A stretch of DNA of 64,000 bases from Microbacteriaceae bacterium (GTDB taxonomy: Bacteria; Actinomycetota; Actinomycetes; Actinomycetales; Microbacteriaceae), in assembly GCA_025464975.1 (NCBI GenBank), contig JAODMT010000024.1:124001-188000 (forward strand), written 5' to 3'. The notes beneath the pieces are model-generated. The model was not told where the DNA came from, did no database searches, and worked only from the letters and a program-made list of their open reading frames with translations. Shown piece by piece: positions 1 to 9,257 of this stretch (position 1 is its first letter; every line of letters starts with the position of its first letter). The translations under genes were made by a program, and so were the position numbers.

Positions 1-19
1 TCACCTCAGGGAGTAACTC

Positions 20-253
20 GTGACCACCAAGACACCAGGCAATCGGGCGCTGCGCGCCATCGGCGGCACGATCAAGGTCATCGCGCTGACCATCCTTGCG
101 CTCGTCATCTACTTCATCTGTGACGACCTGTTCGGCGGCTACCCGCAGTTCCACTCGACTCTCATCACGTGGATCCTGCTGCTCGGGTTCATGGCGTTCG
201 GCCTCGTGATGTGGATCGTGGACGAGCGTCGCCACCTCGGCGACGATGACTGA
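20..253 (+). CDS. small two-helix membrane protein upstream of cydDC
   Basis: 77 residues with two clear hydrophobic segments (about residues 19-36 and 46-65) separated by a short polar loop, with a charged acidic C-terminus. The GTG start is preceded by GGGAG at a 6-nt spacing. The gene overlaps the CydD-like start by 8 nt, so the two are translationally coupled. I do not recognise the family. It is longer than the CydX-type subunits of cytochrome bd oxidase (about 30-40 residues), but its position ahead of cydDC suggests a bd-oxidase-linked role if cydAB lies just left of the window. That link is inference. Confidence 0.75.
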   Translation: MTTKTPGNRALRAIGGTIKVIALTILALVIYFICDDLFGGYPQFHSTLITWILLLGFMAFGLVMWIVDERRHLGDDD

Positions 254-1952
254 TGTAGCGACCCGCTCACCCGACGGGACGGATGCGGCGGCCACGTTGC
301 TGACGGGTGCGGAGCTGCTCGGCCGGCGCCAGCTGCGCCGGGCGGCCGCCTCGACCGTGCTCGAGACGGCGTTCGCGATCGGCCAGTGGGCCGCTCTCGC
401 TCTCGTCGCCGAACAGGTGCTCACGAGGTCGCAGTCGGGCGTCGGGATCGGGCTTCTCGCGCTCCTGCTGTGCGGAGCGGCAGCCGCGTTCGCGCGCCGC
501 TCGGCCACGCGTGCGGCGGCCGGTGGGCGTGAGGCGATCGCGACCGGCGTGCGCCGCCGGATTGTCGCCGCCGTGCTGCCGACGACTCGGCGCGGCGGCG
601 ACCCGGAGCCGGCCGTGGCCGCGCACGCGTTGCTCGAGCTCGCCGACGACGTAGCGGATTACCACGGCGCGGTCGCGCCACTGCGCATCGCCGCCCCGGT
701 CTCAATGGTGCTCATCTTCGCGGTGACGGCGATCGTGCACTGGCCGGCCGCAATCGTGCTGGCCGTCTCGAGCGCCCTCATCCCGCTGAATATGCGCCTC
801 GCTGGAATGGTCGCGAAGGACGGCGTGGACCGCAACCTCATGGCGACCCAGCGCCTCACCGCGATGGTGCTCGACAGTTTTCGCGGCCTCCACACGTTGA
901 AGAACCTCGGCGCTGTCCGGGCGCGCGGCAAGTCGATCGAGATCGCGTCGGGTCAGCTCGCCGGAACCACGATGTCGGTGCTGCGCCGGGTGTTCCTGTC
1001 CGGGCTCATCATGGATGTCGTCGTGACCTTCTCGATCGCCGTGAATGCGACCTACATCGGGCTCACGCTTCTCGGCTATGTGACGGTGCCCGGCATCCCG
1101 CGACTCACCCTCTTCGGCGGGCTATTCGTGTTGCTGCTGTGCCCGATGTATTTCGCGCCGATGCTCGCACTCGCGGCCGCATTCCACGACCGTGAGCGCG
1201 CGGCAAGCGCGTCGCGCGTGCTCGTCGACCTGCTCGCGGAGCCCGAACGGCCGGGCCCGACTGCCGCCACCGCCGGTTCGGCCATCGCCGTGCGGCTCGA
1301 CGCCGTGCGGTACCGCGCGCCAGGCGGCGGCCGGGAGATCCTGCGGATCCCGCTCTTGCGCATCCGCGAGGGGGAGTGGACGGTCGTGACTGGCGCGTCG
1401 GGGGCGGGCAAGACGACGCTGCTCTCGCTCGTCGCCGGATTCCGCGCACCAAGCTCCGGCACGGTCGAGTGGAGCGACTCAACGGCGCTGCTCGGGCCGC
1501 CCGTCATCGGCGGCGCCGCCTGGATCGGGCAGCAGACCGTCATCCTCGAGGGATCGGTCGCCGAGAATGTGCGGCTTGGCCGCGCGGATGCCACGGACGC
1601 TGATGTCGCTCGCGCGATCGAGGCCGCGGGACTCGCCGAGGTCGTGGCCAGACTCTCGGCCGGCGTCGACACGCAGGTCGGCGAGGGCGGCTGGGGGCTG
1701 TCGACGGGAGAGGCGCGTCGCGTCGCTATCGCGCGGGCGCTGCTGAGCGGAGCGCGACTGTGGCTGCTCGACGAGCCGACCGCACACCTCGACCCGCAGA
1801 CGGAGCGCGAGGTCCTGCGGGCGCTCAAGGCGGCAACACGCGAGAGCACCGTGCTCGTCGCGACGCACTCCGCCGCGGTGGTCGAGGGCGCGGATGCCGT
1901 GTGGTCGATCGAGTCCGGAACGCTGCATCGACTGGCCGAGGTCGCGCGATGA
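246..1952 (+). CDS. cydD: CydD-like ABC transporter, thiol reductant exporter subunit
   Basis: 568 residues. The N-terminal half is a six-helix ABC exporter domain; the C-terminal half is a nucleotide-binding domain with Walker [10 protein letters not shown] (about residue 382), signature LSTGE (about 484) and Walker [13 protein letters not shown] (about 504). CydDC heterodimers export cysteine/glutathione and are needed to assemble cytochrome bd oxidase. The pairing with a second, divergent ABC half-transporter in a 4-nt ATGA overlap is the usual cydDC arrangement. The signature has T in place of the usual second G. cydAB are not in view, so the assignment rests on fold, pairing and order; another heterodimeric exporter is possible. 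Confidence 0.82.
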   Translation: MTDVATRSPDGTDAAATLLTGAELLGRRQLRRAAASTVLETAFAIGQWAALALVAEQVLTRSQSGVGIGLLALLLCGAAAAFARRSATRAAAGGREAIATGVRRRIVAAVLPTTRRGGDPEPAVAAHALLELADDVADYHGAVAPLRIAAPVSMVLIFAVTAIVHWPAAIVLAVSSALIPLNMRLAGMVAKDGVDRNLMATQRLTAMVLDSFRGLHTLKNLGAVRARGKSIEIASGQLAGTTMSVLRRVFLSGLIMDVVVTFSIAVNATYIGLTLLGYVTVPGIPRLTLFGGLFVLLLCPMYFAPMLALAAAFHDRERAASASRVLVDLLAEPERPGPTAATAGSAIAVRLDAVRYRAPGGGREILRIPLLRIREGEWTVVTGASGAGKTTLLSLVAGFRAPSSGTVEWSDSTALLGPPVIGGAAWIGQQTVILEGSVAENVRLGRADATDADVARAIEAAGLAEVVARLSAGVDTQVGEGGWGLSTGEARRVAIARALLSGARLWLLDEPTAHLDPQTEREVLRALKAATRESTVLVATHSAAVVEGADAVWSIESGTLHRLAEVAR

Positions 1953-3553
1953 CCGCCCATCACCCCGCACAGCGCCCCGCCTCGCGTGGAGGTCGGCTGG
2001 TGCCGCTTACCGCCCTAGCCATCGGCGGGCTCGCGCTCGCCGTGCTCGCCGAGATCGGCACGGTGGGACTGCTCGGCCTCTCTGGATGGTTTATCGCGGC
2101 CTGTGCGAGCGCGAATGCCGGCCTCGCGGGCTTCGTCACCTTCTCGTACATCTCGCCGAGCGGCGGCGTGCGCAGCTTCGCTCTCGTGCGGATCGCCGCG
2201 AACTACGTACAGCGCCTTGTGCAGCATTCGGCGGTCTTGCGCAGGCAGACCGAGATCCGCTCGGAGTTATTCGCGGATGCCGCAGCGGCACCGAAGCGGG
2301 CCGTTCGGCTGCGGGCAGGGGACCTGCTCGATCGCGCCATGAGCGACACCGAGACCGAGAGCATGGCGCTCATCCGCGCCGTGTCGCCCGTCGTGTGCTT
2401 CGTCGTGGTCGGGACCGGCGCGGTGCTCACCGCCGCGATCGAAAGCCCAGTGACCGGTCTTGCGCTTGCTGTCGTCCTCGTGGTTGCGTCCGTGCTGACG
2501 GCGCTCGATCGTCGCACCGCGCCGGACGCGCTCGACGACGCCACGCGCGGTCTGGTGCGCGCTGAGGCCGTGGCTGCCGTTGATGCCTGGCCGGAAATGG
2601 TTTCCCTCGGCGCGGCCGATCGGCTCGCCGACCGCACGCTCGCCCGGATCGACGCGCTCGCCGCGGCGCAACGAGTCGCCCGGGCCCGCGCCGCGCGCTC
2701 GACCCTTCGGTTCGGCCTGTTCGCGACGGCGTCGCTAGTCGCCGTCGGTTATGTCGCGATCGTCGTCGCCCACGAGAACGTGCCGACCGTCGTGTTCGCC
2801 GCTCTGCTCACGACGGGGGTGCTCACGATCGGTGCGCGACTCGGGGCGGCGGCCGAGGCGATGCGTCGCGCCAGCGAGGCCAGGGCCCGCCGCGAGCAAC
2901 TCCTGGCCGTGCCTCTCGAAGCGGGGCCGCTCGCCCCGACGGTCGCGCTGACGGGGGATGCCGGGACGGTCGGGTTTGCGGGTTATGCGCTGCCGGATGC
3001 AGTGCTGCGCAGCGCGAGGACCGTTGACGCGTCGGTACCGACCGGCGGCGTGCTGATCGTCGAGGGACGGTCCGGAACGGGTAAGACGACGCTGCTCGCG
3101 GCGCTCGCCGACGAACTCGCCGCGCGCCCCGCGGTAGACCCGTCGGCTCCGCGGGTGCTCCTTGTGCCGGCGGACGACTACCTCTTCACGGGCTCGATCG
3201 GCGCCAACATGCGCCTCGCCCGCGCGGATGCGTCCCGGGCCGACATCGATGTCGTGCTCGCTGCGTTCCAGCTCGACCAGGCCGGGATCGACGCGACGAC
3301 ACGGATCGGCGTAGGCGGGCGCGAGCTCTCCGGGGGCGAGCGCAAGCGCGTGCAGCTCGCCCGCGCGATCGTCGCGCGCCCCGACATCCTGCTCCTCGAC
3401 GAGCCGACGTCCGGCCTCGACGACGCGACCGCCGAGCTCGTGCTCACCGAGCTCCGGATGCGGCTGCCCGGTTCGACCCTCGTGATCGGCACACATCCGG
3501 AGTCGCGCGTGGTCGCACGCGCCCTCCCCGGCGAACTGCTCTCACTCGACTGA
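1949..3553 (+). CDS. cydC: CydC-like ABC transporter, thiol reductant exporter subunit
   Basis: 534 residues from the ATG that overlaps the cydD stop (ATGA). The longer ORF reaching back to 1760 is read-through of a shadow frame. Membrane domain followed by an ATPase domain with Walker [10 protein letters not shown] (about residue 373), canonical signature LSGGE (about 460), Walker [13 protein letters not shown] (about 479) and an H-loop GTHPES. It forms the second half of the exporter with the preceding gene. The linker between membrane and ATPase domains is short and Ala-rich, as in actinobacterial CydC. The last genes of the operon seem to be these two, since a LysR gene follows after 36 nt. 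Confidence 0.82.
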   Translation: MTAHHPAQRPASRGGRLVPLTALAIGGLALAVLAEIGTVGLLGLSGWFIAACASANAGLAGFVTFSYISPSGGVRSFALVRIAANYVQRLVQHSAVLRRQTEIRSELFADAAAAPKRAVRLRAGDLLDRAMSDTETESMALIRAVSPVVCFVVVGTGAVLTAAIESPVTGLALAVVLVVASVLTALDRRTAPDALDDATRGLVRAEAVAAVDAWPEMVSLGAADRLADRTLARIDALAAAQRVARARAARSTLRFGLFATASLVAVGYVAIVVAHENVPTVVFAALLTTGVLTIGARLGAAAEAMRRASEARARREQLLAVPLEAGPLAPTVALTGDAGTVGFAGYALPDAVLRSARTVDASVPTGGVLIVEGRSGTGKTTLLAALADELAARPAVDPSAPRVLLVPADDYLFTGSIGANMRLARADASRADIDVVLAAFQLDQAGIDATTRIGVGGRELSGGERKRVQLARAIVARPDILLLDEPTSGLDDATAELVLTELRMRLPGSTLVIGTHPESRVVARALPGELLSLD

Positions 3554-3589
3554 GGCGACGCCCAGGCGCCAAGTGCGGATACTTGACAG

Positions 3590-4522
3590 ATGCAGCCATA
3601 CCAGCTGACCTACTTTGTCGCGGTCGCGGAGGCCTCGAGCTTCACGCGCGCCGCACAGCGCATCCGTGTCGTGCAGTCGGCGGTGTCGGCCGCCGTGCGT
3701 CAGCTCGAGCGCGAGCTCGGCTGTGACCTGTTCGACCGCGGGCACCGGGGCGTCACCCTCACCGCCGAGGGGCTCGCCCTGTTGCCGAGGGCGCGTGAGG
3801 CGCTCGTCTCGCTCGAACTCGCGCGCGACGCCGTCGACCGGGCGCGGGGTCGGCTCTCGGGCTCGGTCACCCTCGGCATGATGGACTACGCCGGTCCCCT
3901 CGACCTCGGTGCCCTGCTCTCGGAATTCCACGCGATGCACCCGGACGTCGTCGTCAAGCTCAGGCAGACGATGGCCGGTTCGTATTCGAGTCTCGACGAG
4001 GTGCGGGCGGGGACGCTCGACCTCGCTCTCGTGTCGACGCTCACGAACGAGGTTCCCGGCATCCAGCTCGACGATCTGCACGCGGAGTCACTCGTCTTTG
4101 TGTGCCCGGCCGATCATCCGCTCGCCGATCGCGAGTCGGTCTCCATCCTGGACATCGCGAGTGAGGACTACATCGACTTCCCGCTCGGCTGGGGCAACCG
4201 CAGCGTTGTCGAGCGCGCGTTCGAGACGCTGGGCGCGTTTCGCACGGTGCGGGCCGAGGTCACCGATTTCTCACTCGCCCTGACACTCGTCGCGAAGCGG
4301 CTTGGCGTCGTGATCCTGCCGAATTCCGCAGTTCCGGACAGCGGTGACGTCGTCAGCGTGCCCATCGTGGAGAATCTCGCGTGGCACGTGCGCCTCGCAC
4401 TGCCGACCGGGCGCCCCGTGACAGCCGCCGCCGCTGGGCTCGCCGAGCACATCCGCTCCTTCAGATTCGGCGACGGGCCGGCACCTTCACCGGAGGGTGC
4501 CACGCTGGCGGAGGAAGGCTGA
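3590..4522 (+). CDS. LysR-family transcriptional regulator
   Basis: 310 residues. The N-terminal winged helix-turn-helix (residues 1-60) carries the typical LysR pattern YFVAVAEASSFTRAAQRIRV...QSAVSAAVRQLE. The rest is the periplasmic-binding-protein-like effector domain (about 90-295). The last 15 residues are low-complexity. The start ATG has no Shine-Dalgarno; a GATACT hexamer sits 6 nt upstream, so a leaderless transcript is possible. LysR proteins usually control a divergent neighbour, but here the left neighbour is co-directional cydC, so the target is not apparent. Confidence 0.9.
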   Translation: MQPYQLTYFVAVAEASSFTRAAQRIRVVQSAVSAAVRQLERELGCDLFDRGHRGVTLTAEGLALLPRAREALVSLELARDAVDRARGRLSGSVTLGMMDYAGPLDLGALLSEFHAMHPDVVVKLRQTMAGSYSSLDEVRAGTLDLALVSTLTNEVPGIQLDDLHAESLVFVCPADHPLADRESVSILDIASEDYIDFPLGWGNRSVVERAFETLGAFRTVRAEVTDFSLALTLVAKRLGVVILPNSAVPDSGDVVSVPIVENLAWHVRLALPTGRPVTAAAAGLAEHIRSFRFGDGPAPSPEGATLAEEG

Positions 4523-4549
4523 TCGGTCAGTCGTGAACGACCGGCTTGC

Positions 4550-4897
4550 TCATCGCGTCGGCCAGGCGAAGTCCCAGACGAGAAGGCCCGGGTCGGCCGG
4601 CGCGGCAGGTTCGGGCACAGCCGCCAGATAGGGGGCGACCTGACGCTGCCAGCTCTCGTTGACGGGGTCGACGTCAAGGACGCGGCTCATCCGTTTCCGA
4701 TCGGTTGCGACGACGCGATGAGTCAGTGTCGTCCCGGCGCGGTAGATGCGCCACTCGAGCACGCCCGCCTCGCGCATCGCCGCATCGAGGTCGGCCGGGA
4801 TGGCCCGGTGAAACTCCTCGTACGCCTCTCCGAGTCCCGGCGCGAGAGCCGTACGGAACTCGAATGTGTCATCTGTCAGGTCTCGGCCGCCGCTCAT
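4550..4897 (-). CDS. rhaM: L-rhamnose mutarotase family protein (DUF718)
   Basis: 115 residues if started at MSGGRDL; the ORF track extends 46 residues further but those residues do not resemble the family and cross the probable regulatory region. Family hallmarks are the ALAPGLGEAYEEFHRAIPAD block, where the His is the family's catalytic residue, and WRIYRAGTTLTHRV followed by a WQRQVAPYL helix. These small ferredoxin-like enzymes interconvert sugar anomers, feeding rhamnose (and in relatives fucose) catabolism. It is divergent from the GntR gene of the sugar locus and is probably part of the same pathway. The exact sugar cannot be told from sequence. Confidence 0.82.
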   Translation of the reverse strand: MSGGRDLTDDTFEFRTALAPGLGEAYEEFHRAIPADLDAAMREAGVLEWRIYRAGTTLTHRVVATDRKRMSRVLDVDPVNESWQRQVAPYLAAVPEPAAPADPGLLVWDFAWPTR

Positions 4898-5024
4898 ACT
4901 TCGTGAGATTACCGCAAATGGATCTGATTTAATCGACCGAAGCGGCACGATTTGTGGTCGAATTCGCGGCGCATGGGCGGCACGGATGCCGGAAATTCCG
5001 GCCTCGTCGGGGCTCAGGCAAAAA

Positions 5025-5056
5025 ATAGATTGCATCTATCCCGGAATGTGTAATAC
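5025..5056 (+). promoter_or_regulatory. candidate promoter with operator upstream of the GntR gene
   Basis: The inverted repeat ATAGAT-TGC-ATCTAT (5025-5039) overlaps a possible -35 (TTGCAT, 5030-5035), with TAATAC at 5051-5056 as -10; the 15-nt spacing is short. A second palindrome, GCCGGAAATTCCGGC, lies at 4988-5002. Position between rhaM and the GntR gene suggests autoregulation by that GntR protein. This is inference from layout. Confidence 0.4.
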
Positions 5057-5098
5057 TTATCCGCGAACGAACTGTTCATCCGACCAATGGAGGCTGCG

Positions 5099-5872
5099 GT
5101 GGCGATCAACGCGAATAAAGCGAAAGCCGTCGAACCGGAATCCGCCGACGAGCGGTACCGTCCCGGCTACGAACTCGTTGCGGAACGCCTCCTGCAGTAC
5201 ATCGCCGAGGAGAACCTCAAACCTGGCGACCGGTTACCCACCGAACAGGGGCTCGCCGATATCCTCGAGGCCACTCGCAATGTCACTCGCGAAGCAGTAA
5301 AGGTGCTCGCCGCCATCGGGCGCCTGAGCGTCCGCAAGGGCGCCGGCATCTTCGTGGCGTCAGCCAGCAGCTCGCTCGCAGATGAGGAACTCGCGCACTT
5401 CCAGCCCACCGACATGGAGCAGGTGCTGATGCTGCTCGATTACCGTCGGCTGATCGAGACCGACACGGCGCGCCTCGCGGCGACGATGGCCACACCAATT
5501 CAAGTGCGTGCCATCCGCGAGGCGGCCGAAGAGTCGGCCTCCGCTGGCATCGACGGTCGGATCGAAGCGTTTGCCGCGGCGGACGCCCGGTTCCACGATG
5601 CCGTTGGGATCGCCGCACGCAACGTCTTCCTGCAGTCGACCGTCGCGAACATCCGCCGTTTCGCCGCGCAGACCGACGTGCTGCTGTTCCACGGAGACGT
5701 TCCCGGCTCCCTCGAAGACGCGGGCCGCCAGCACGTCGCCATCGCCGAGGCCATCGCCGCCGGCGACACCGACTTGGCCACCCGGCTCATGACCGAACAC
5801 ATCGACACGACCCAACACCAATTCGAGCGCAAGATCCGCGACCGAATCTTCACACTCACGACGCGCGGCTGA
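5099..5872 (+). CDS. FadR/GntR-family transcriptional regulator (FCD domain)
   Basis: 257 residues from GTG 5099. That start is chosen because GGAGG lies 5 nt upstream, whereas the ORF-track ATG at 5087 has no ribosome site and itself forms part of that Shine-Dalgarno. The N-terminal GntR winged helix spans about residues 20-85 (PGDRLPTEQGLADILEATRN region) and a helical FCD ligand-binding domain follows (about 105-245) with the metal/ligand His residues in ADARFHDAVG and RQHVAIAEAI. FCD regulators commonly bind sugar acids or other carboxylates, which suits the dehydratase downstream. Likely repressor of this sugar locus. Confidence 0.88.
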   Translation: MAINANKAKAVEPESADERYRPGYELVAERLLQYIAEENLKPGDRLPTEQGLADILEATRNVTREAVKVLAAIGRLSVRKGAGIFVASASSSLADEELAHFQPTDMEQVLMLLDYRRLIETDTARLAATMATPIQVRAIREAAEESASAGIDGRIEAFAAADARFHDAVGIAARNVFLQSTVANIRRFAAQTDVLLFHGDVPGSLEDAGRQHVAIAEAIAAGDTDLATRLMTEHIDTTQHQFERKIRDRIFTLTTRG

Positions 5873-5914
5873 TCAGCCCCGCGTTTTCCCCTCACTCAGA
5901 ACGATTGGGATTCA

Positions 5915-8900
5915 ATGCTGAACCTCCTGCGATACCCCCATGCCTCGGCACGCTCGGCGACGATCGTCGCCAGCGTCGCGCTAACCGTGACGGCGCTGCT
6001 CGTGCCGGCCGCCGCGAACGCCGCACCTGCCGTGTCCGCCGCCAAACCGCAAGCAATCTCGGTGTACGTTGCCCCGAGCGGCAGCGGCCCGCAGGCCGGC
6101 ACGGAAAAGCATCCGTATCGATCCCTCGAGGGCGCTCGCGATGCCGCACGCAAGATCAGCAAGAACGCGAAGTCTGACATCAACGTCGTGCTCGCCGACG
6201 GCACCTACACCGTCGACAGCACCTTCACGCTGACTAGCCAGGACTCCGGCCAAAACGGCCACACAGTCACCTACGAGGCGGCTCCGGGAGCACATCCGGT
6301 GATCAGCGGCGGTCAGTCGGTCACCGGCTGGACGGTCTCGGATGCTTCCAAAGGCATCTACGAGACGCACGTCGGCGACCTGAACACCCGTCAGCTCTAC
6401 GTGAATGGAGAGCTGGAGACCCGGGCACGCAGTGGAAACAACCCCGCCGGTTTCACGAAGACGGCGACCGGGTACACGATCACCGACACGAGCCTCGACG
6501 CGTACAAGAACCAGACCAACATGGAAGTGGTGAGCCGCTGGGGCTGGATGCTCGACCGCTGCCCGGTGCAGTCGATCGTTGGCAACACCATGACAATTCA
6601 GCAGCCGTGCTGGAACAACGCGAACTTGCACGCGGGTGAAGAGATTCAAAACCCCGCCTGGCTCGAGAACGCCTACGAACTCCTCGACACCCCGGGTGAG
6701 TGGTACCTCGACCAGGCCGCGGGCGACCTGTACTACATGCCAAAGACCGGCCAGAACCTCGCCACCGCCACGGTCACCGTGCCGAAGGTGCAGGATCTCG
6801 TGGACCTCAACGGAACGATCGACAACCCGGTGAGCAACGTTTCGTTCGCGGGAATCACCTTCTCCTATTCGACGTGGCTCGCTCCCAGCTCCTCGGACGG
6901 CATCATCGAGGGCCAGGCCGGATTCCGAATCGTCGGAAGCAACAACCCCACCTTTGACTCCACCCGCATGAACTGGCAGAAGACCCCGGGCGCCGTGAAC
7001 GTGAGCTACGGGCACAACGTCTCGTTCAGCGGCAACCGCTTCACGAATCTCGGCGCGGTCGGCTTGAACCTCAACACCGGCACCCAGGGCACGACCATCG
7101 TCGGCAACGTCTTCACCGGCATCGCGGCGACCGGCATCCAAATCGGTGGCAGTGACGTGATCGACCACCACCCGAGCGATCCGCGTTCCATACTCAAGAA
7201 CACGCTGGTCAGCAACAACGTGGTCACCAACGTCGCTGACCTCTACACCGGCTCGGTCGGCATCCTGGCGACCTACACCGACCACACGACCATCGAGCAC
7301 AACAAGGTCTACAACCTGCCGTACAGCGGAATCTCGGTTGGTTGGGGCTGGGGCCTGACCGATCAGGGCGGCGACTACAACTACCCGGGAAATTCCGGGG
7401 TTACGGTCTATTCCACCCCCACCACGAGCACGAACGCAGTCGTGAGCGACAACGTCATCAGCGACATCATGAAGCTGCAGGCCGACGGCGGCGCGATCTA
7501 CACGCTCAGCGCCAGCCCGAACAGCGTGATATCGGGCAACCTCATCACCAACGTTCCGCCGCCGGCATATGGCGCGATCTACCAGGACGAGGGCAGCCGC
7601 TACTGGCAGCTCACCCAGAACGCGTTCTGCAACATCTCCTACCAGTGGCTGCTGATGAACCACGGCATGGACAACGTCGCGAGCCGCAATTACACGACAA
7701 ACCCGAACTACTCCACCCAGTTCAACAGCACCAACGACACCATCGCGAACAACACCACCGTGGCGAGCTGCGACCAGCTGCCGGCCAGCATCGTGAAGAA
7801 CGCGGGGCTGCAGCCGGCGTACCAACACCTCGACCCGAACCCGGCGCCGAGCGATACGGTCGCCCCGACCGCTCCGGGCAAGCCGTCGGCAGCCATGAGC
7901 TTCCCGACCACGGCAGAGCTCAGCTGGCCGGCGTCCACCGACAACGTCGGCGTTACCGGCTACTCGGTGTTCGCCAACGGCGCGCTAGTGAGCGCGAGCA
8001 AGGATCCGAGCGTGCGCGTCACCGGGCTCACCGCCAACACCGCGTATACCTTCGCCGTGACGGCGCGGGATGCTGCCGGCAACGAGTCGAACGCAAGCCC
8101 GGCGCTCACCGTGACCACGCCGGCCGGGGGCGACCTCGCGCTGAACCAGCCGGTGACCGCCTCGTCGTTCTCGGAGCAGAACTTTGCGAAGAACGCAGTC
8201 GACGGTGACCTCTCCACCCGCTGGGCGCAGGGCCTCGGCCTGCCCGACCCGTCATGGGTGCAGGTTGACCTAGGCAAGGCCTACGACATCTCCGGGGCGA
8301 TCACCACCTTCGAGAAGGCGAGCGGCTACAAGTACAAGATCGAGGCCTCCACCGACGAACTGCACTGGACCACCGTCGAGGACCACACCGGCTCCAACAC
8401 CACGGAGGCAACGAACTACTCGGTGCCGTCCGCACCGGTCACCGGTCGCTTCGTGCGGCTGACGCTCACCGGCACCAGCGGCAACGGTGGCAGCGTTTAC
8501 GAGCTCGAGGTCTACGGCCAGCCGGCAGCGGCGAGCGGAGACACCCAGGCCCCTTCGACCCCGGCAAAGCCGACGGTGGATGCCCTTCTGCCGAGCCTCG
8601 TCAACATCAGCTGGCCAGCATCCACCGACAACGTGGGTGTGTCCGGATACGCCGTGTACGACGGCACAACGCGGGTGGCCCTCACCGAGATCACGAGCGT
8701 TCGCCTGAGCGGACTCACTCCCGGATCAACCCACAGTTACACGGTGGTCGCCCGGGATGCGGTGCTCAACGAGTCCGCGGCAAGCCCCGCGTCTGTGGTC
8801 ACGATGCCCGCCGACAACGACCTCGCCAAGGGCAAGTCCGTCACGGTCTCTTCCTACTCCAACCCGAACACTCCGGCCATGGCCGTGGACGGCGACCTGT

Positions 8901-9226
8901 CCACCCGCTGGGCGCAGGGCCTCGGTCTGCCCGACCCATCGTGGGTCCAGGTGGACCTCGGCGCGGTGACCAGCATCAACAGCGTGGCCACCACGTTCGA
9001 ACTGCCCTCCGGCTACGAGTACCTGCTCGAGTACTCGACCGACGGAATCACCTGGTCATCGCTCGACAACCACACGGCGAGCAGAACCACCGACCGCACG
9101 AACTACTCGTTCTTGCAGCAGCCCGTCGATGCCCGTTACGTGCGTCTCACCGTGACCAACTCCAACGGGAACGGCGGCAGCATCTACGAGCTCCAGGTCT
9201 ACGGCGGATTCTCGGCCGCATCCTGA
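5915..9226 (+). CDS. secreted right-handed beta-helix carbohydrate-active protein with two FN3-F5/8C pairs
   Basis: 1103 residues. A Sec signal peptide (VASVALTVTALLVPAAANA, cleavage near residue 36) is followed by SVYVAPSGSGPQAGTEKHPY and a GTYTVDSTFTLTSQDSG block typical of beta-helix glycosidases and lyases (GH141-like proteins among them). The parallel beta-helix runs to about residue 640, with repeated 'NxxVSNNxVxN'-like turns. Then come FN3 (648-735), F5/8C discoidin (738-868), FN3 (878-964) and F5/8C (968-1101). F5/8C modules often bind galactose or fucose in glycans. No sortase signal or membrane anchor. Probably the extracellular enzyme that releases the sugar imported by the genes downstream. 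The precise activity is not determinable; alpha-L-fucosidase or a lyase are options. Confidence 0.85.
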   Translation: MLNLLRYPHASARSATIVASVALTVTALLVPAAANAAPAVSAAKPQAISVYVAPSGSGPQAGTEKHPYRSLEGARDAARKISKNAKSDINVVLADGTYTVDSTFTLTSQDSGQNGHTVTYEAAPGAHPVISGGQSVTGWTVSDASKGIYETHVGDLNTRQLYVNGELETRARSGNNPAGFTKTATGYTITDTSLDAYKNQTNMEVVSRWGWMLDRCPVQSIVGNTMTIQQPCWNNANLHAGEEIQNPAWLENAYELLDTPGEWYLDQAAGDLYYMPKTGQNLATATVTVPKVQDLVDLNGTIDNPVSNVSFAGITFSYSTWLAPSSSDGIIEGQAGFRIVGSNNPTFDSTRMNWQKTPGAVNVSYGHNVSFSGNRFTNLGAVGLNLNTGTQGTTIVGNVFTGIAATGIQIGGSDVIDHHPSDPRSILKNTLVSNNVVTNVADLYTGSVGILATYTDHTTIEHNKVYNLPYSGISVGWGWGLTDQGGDYNYPGNSGVTVYSTPTTSTNAVVSDNVISDIMKLQADGGAIYTLSASPNSVISGNLITNVPPPAYGAIYQDEGSRYWQLTQNAFCNISYQWLLMNHGMDNVASRNYTTNPNYSTQFNSTNDTIANNTTVASCDQLPASIVKNAGLQPAYQHLDPNPAPSDTVAPTAPGKPSAAMSFPTTAELSWPASTDNVGVTGYSVFANGALVSASKDPSVRVTGLTANTAYTFAVTARDAAGNESNASPALTVTTPAGGDLALNQPVTASSFSEQNFAKNAVDGDLSTRWAQGLGLPDPSWVQVDLGKAYDISGAITTFEKASGYKYKIEASTDELHWTTVEDHTGSNTTEATNYSVPSAPVTGRFVRLTLTGTSGNGGSVYELEVYGQPAAASGDTQAPSTPAKPTVDALLPSLVNISWPASTDNVGVSGYAVYDGTTRVALTEITSVRLSGLTPGSTHSYTVVARDAVLNESAASPASVVTMPADNDLAKGKSVTVSSYSNPNTPAMAVDGDLSTRWAQGLGLPDPSWVQVDLGAVTSINSVATTFELPSGYEYLLEYSTDGITWSSLDNHTASRTTDRTNYSFLQQPVDARYVRLTVTNSNGNGGSIYELQVYGGFSAAS

Positions 9227-9257
9227 CCCCCAGCAGTACCCGACAAAGAAAGCAGTC

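Noticed and set aside
5087-5098. ATG 5087 as start of the GntR regulator
   Set aside because: That ATG overlaps the GGAGG that serves GTG 5099 at a correct distance; no ribosome site lies ahead of 5087.
5981-7828. 615-codon minus-strand ORF opposite the beta-helix gene
   Set aside because: Shadow of a real gene: the plus strand has a signal peptide and recognisable domains, and the antisense protein is arginine/valine-rich with no motif.
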